NCBI GenBank assembly: GCA_902489795.1
Contig: CABUBU010000051.1
Span: 1-6,095, forward strand
Source of the DNA: an uncultured Azospirillum sp.
GTDB taxonomy: Bacteria > Pseudomonadota > Alphaproteobacteria > RF32 > CAG-239
DNA length: 6,095 bases
Direction of reading: 5' to 3'
Shown piece by piece: positions 5,580 to 6,095 of this stretch (its first letter is position 1; every line of letters starts with the position of its first letter). A program made the position numbers and the translations under genes. The notes under the pieces are model-generated. The model worked only from the letters and a program-made list of their open reading frames with translations, was not told the origin of the DNA and ran no database searches.

Positions 5580-5607
5580 AATATAGCAAACCGGCGGCTA
5601 ATTGCAA
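5580..5607 (-). promoter_or_regulatory. Likely promoter of the tandem-ArsR gene
   Basis: On the minus strand TTGCAA (5602-5607) and TATATT (5580-5585) are spaced 16 nt apart, predicting a start near 5573 and a leader of about 18 nt. It begins immediately after the terminator of the upstream gene, which supports independent transcription. I see no clear palindromic operator over it. Confidence 0.55.
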
Positions 5608-5608
5608 C

Positions 5609-5634
5609 AAAAAAGCCCCGGAGTGTGCCGGGGC
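5609..5634 (-). terminator. Intrinsic terminator after the thioredoxin-like lipoprotein gene
   Basis: On the minus strand GCCCCGG (complement of 5628-5634) pairs with CCGGGGC (complement of 5615-5621) around a 6-nt loop and is followed by six T residues (5609-5614). It starts 7 nt after the lipoprotein stop codon, a textbook Rho-independent layout. Confidence 0.93.
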
Positions 5635-5641
5635 AGAGCGT

Positions 5642-6001
5642 TTATTGCAGATAGGGGCGGACATATTCGTCAAATTGACGCGGGCTTTCTTCCGACCAGC
5701 CCATCAGGTAGCGGTCGCCCATACAGAATAGCGGCGTGCCGACATTGCGGCCGAGTTTGAATTTTTCGGCGCATTTCAACAACAGTTCGTAGCCGCCGGG
5801 ATTGTGGATGTTGACCATGGTTACCTTCAGCCGCGGATATTCGGCGTTCATGTAGTCCATGGCATCATGACAATAGGGACATTCGTTGTAATAAAAAAAG
5901 TAAATTTTGTCGTCGGCAAGGGCAGGGACGTTTTCTTTTCGGGCGTCGCAGCCGCCGGCAAACAGCAATACCAAAGCAAACAGATAAAATATTTTGCGCA
6001 T
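5642..6001 (-). CDS. Thioredoxin-fold lipoprotein with CPYC motif
   Basis: This 119-residue protein is predicted to be an envelope-anchored thiol-disulfide protein. Residues 1-17 form a signal peptide ending in FAGG before Cys18, a near-match to a lipobox (Ala instead of Leu/Val at -3); Asp at +2 would favour inner-membrane retention by the E. coli rule. A thioredoxin/glutaredoxin-like domain follows: beta strand KIYFFYYNE (32-40), active site CPYC (41-44), strand VTMVNI (60-65) and a cis-Pro loop VGTPLF (87-92). CPYC is typical of glutaredoxins. Cys77 and Cys93 are extra. At about 100 mature residues it is a minimal domain. The start at 6001 has AAGGAG (complement of 6009-6014) 7 nt upstream, overlapping the stop codon of the preceding gene, so the two are probably co-transcribed. 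Whether it reduces, oxidises or simply senses a partner cannot be told from sequence. Confidence 0.87.
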   Translation of the reverse strand: MRKIFYLFALVLLFAGGCDARKENVPALADDKIYFFYYNECPYCHDAMDYMNAEYPRLKVTMVNIHNPGGYELLLKCAEKFKLGRNVGTPLFCMGDRYLMGWSEESPRQFDEYVRPYLQ

Positions 6002-6012
6002 GTTTTTTCTCC

Positions 6013-6095
6013 TTATTCGATGCAGCAGTCGACGGCTTTACGGACAAAGGCCTTCATCTTGGCCAGGGCGCTTTCCGGTTCGGCCGGCGACGCCT
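6013..6095 (-). CDS. C-terminal end of a gene cut by the window edge
   Basis: An open frame enters from the right edge and ends at TAA (complement of 6013-6015). Only the last 26 or so residues are visible; they include ALAKMKAFVRKAV and end in DCCIE, a helical, basic tail with a Cys-Cys pair. Eleven nucleotides separate it from the lipoprotein ATG, and the ribosome binding site of that gene overlaps this stop codon. That spacing is why I accept it as a real gene. The product cannot be identified from this fragment. Confidence 0.6.
   Translation of the reverse strand, partial: ASPAEPESALAKMKAFVRKAVDCCIE

Overview
The window looks like chromosomal DNA of an alphaproteobacterium of moderate GC content, probably an uncultured lineage. 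The main taxonomic clue is ribosomal protein L28, whose core (LRSIEHNGGLD) is of the alphaproteobacterial type; the tRNA-Arg(CCG) with encoded CCA fits. This placement comes from recognising motifs, not from a search. No phage, plasmid or transposase gene is visible.

Left end (1-700): rpmB (L28) is on the minus strand with its own sigma70-type promoter and an intrinsic terminator. It is divergent from a tRNA-Arg(CCG) gene on the plus strand. Downstream of the tRNA (685-1148) is a perfect 201-bp tandem repeat, present 2.3 times. Each unit begins with the last ~13-14 nt of the tRNA gene and carries a bidirectional intrinsic terminator plus further hairpins. This resembles in design the repeats downstream of E. 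coli tyrT and is the most unusual part of the window. The first base of the repeat coincides with a T-T mismatch in the tRNA T-stem, which suggests the repeat-forming event rewrote the tRNA 3' end.

Middle (1204-3773, minus strand): a two-gene operon encodes an exported protein of unknown function (540 aa, signal peptide, one DxDxDG calcium-site-like motif), followed 20 nt later by a ribokinase (PfkB family) with all key motifs. The last copy of the tRNA repeat's terminator also sits where it can end this operon. A 156-bp divergent intergenic region separates it from a plus-strand alpha/beta hydrolase of the hormone-sensitive-lipase type (3930-4934).

Right end (4901-6095, minus strand): a regulator made of two head-to-tail ArsR-type winged-helix domains overlaps the hydrolase convergently by 34 bp. 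It has its own promoter, located just downstream of the terminator of the preceding gene. That gene encodes a small thioredoxin-fold lipoprotein with a CPYC motif and follows 11 nt after the end of another gene that is cut off by the window edge. Most of the window is ordinary chromosomal housekeeping and metabolic content. The tRNA repeat array, the duplicated ArsR protein and the uncharacterised exported protein are the parts worth following up.
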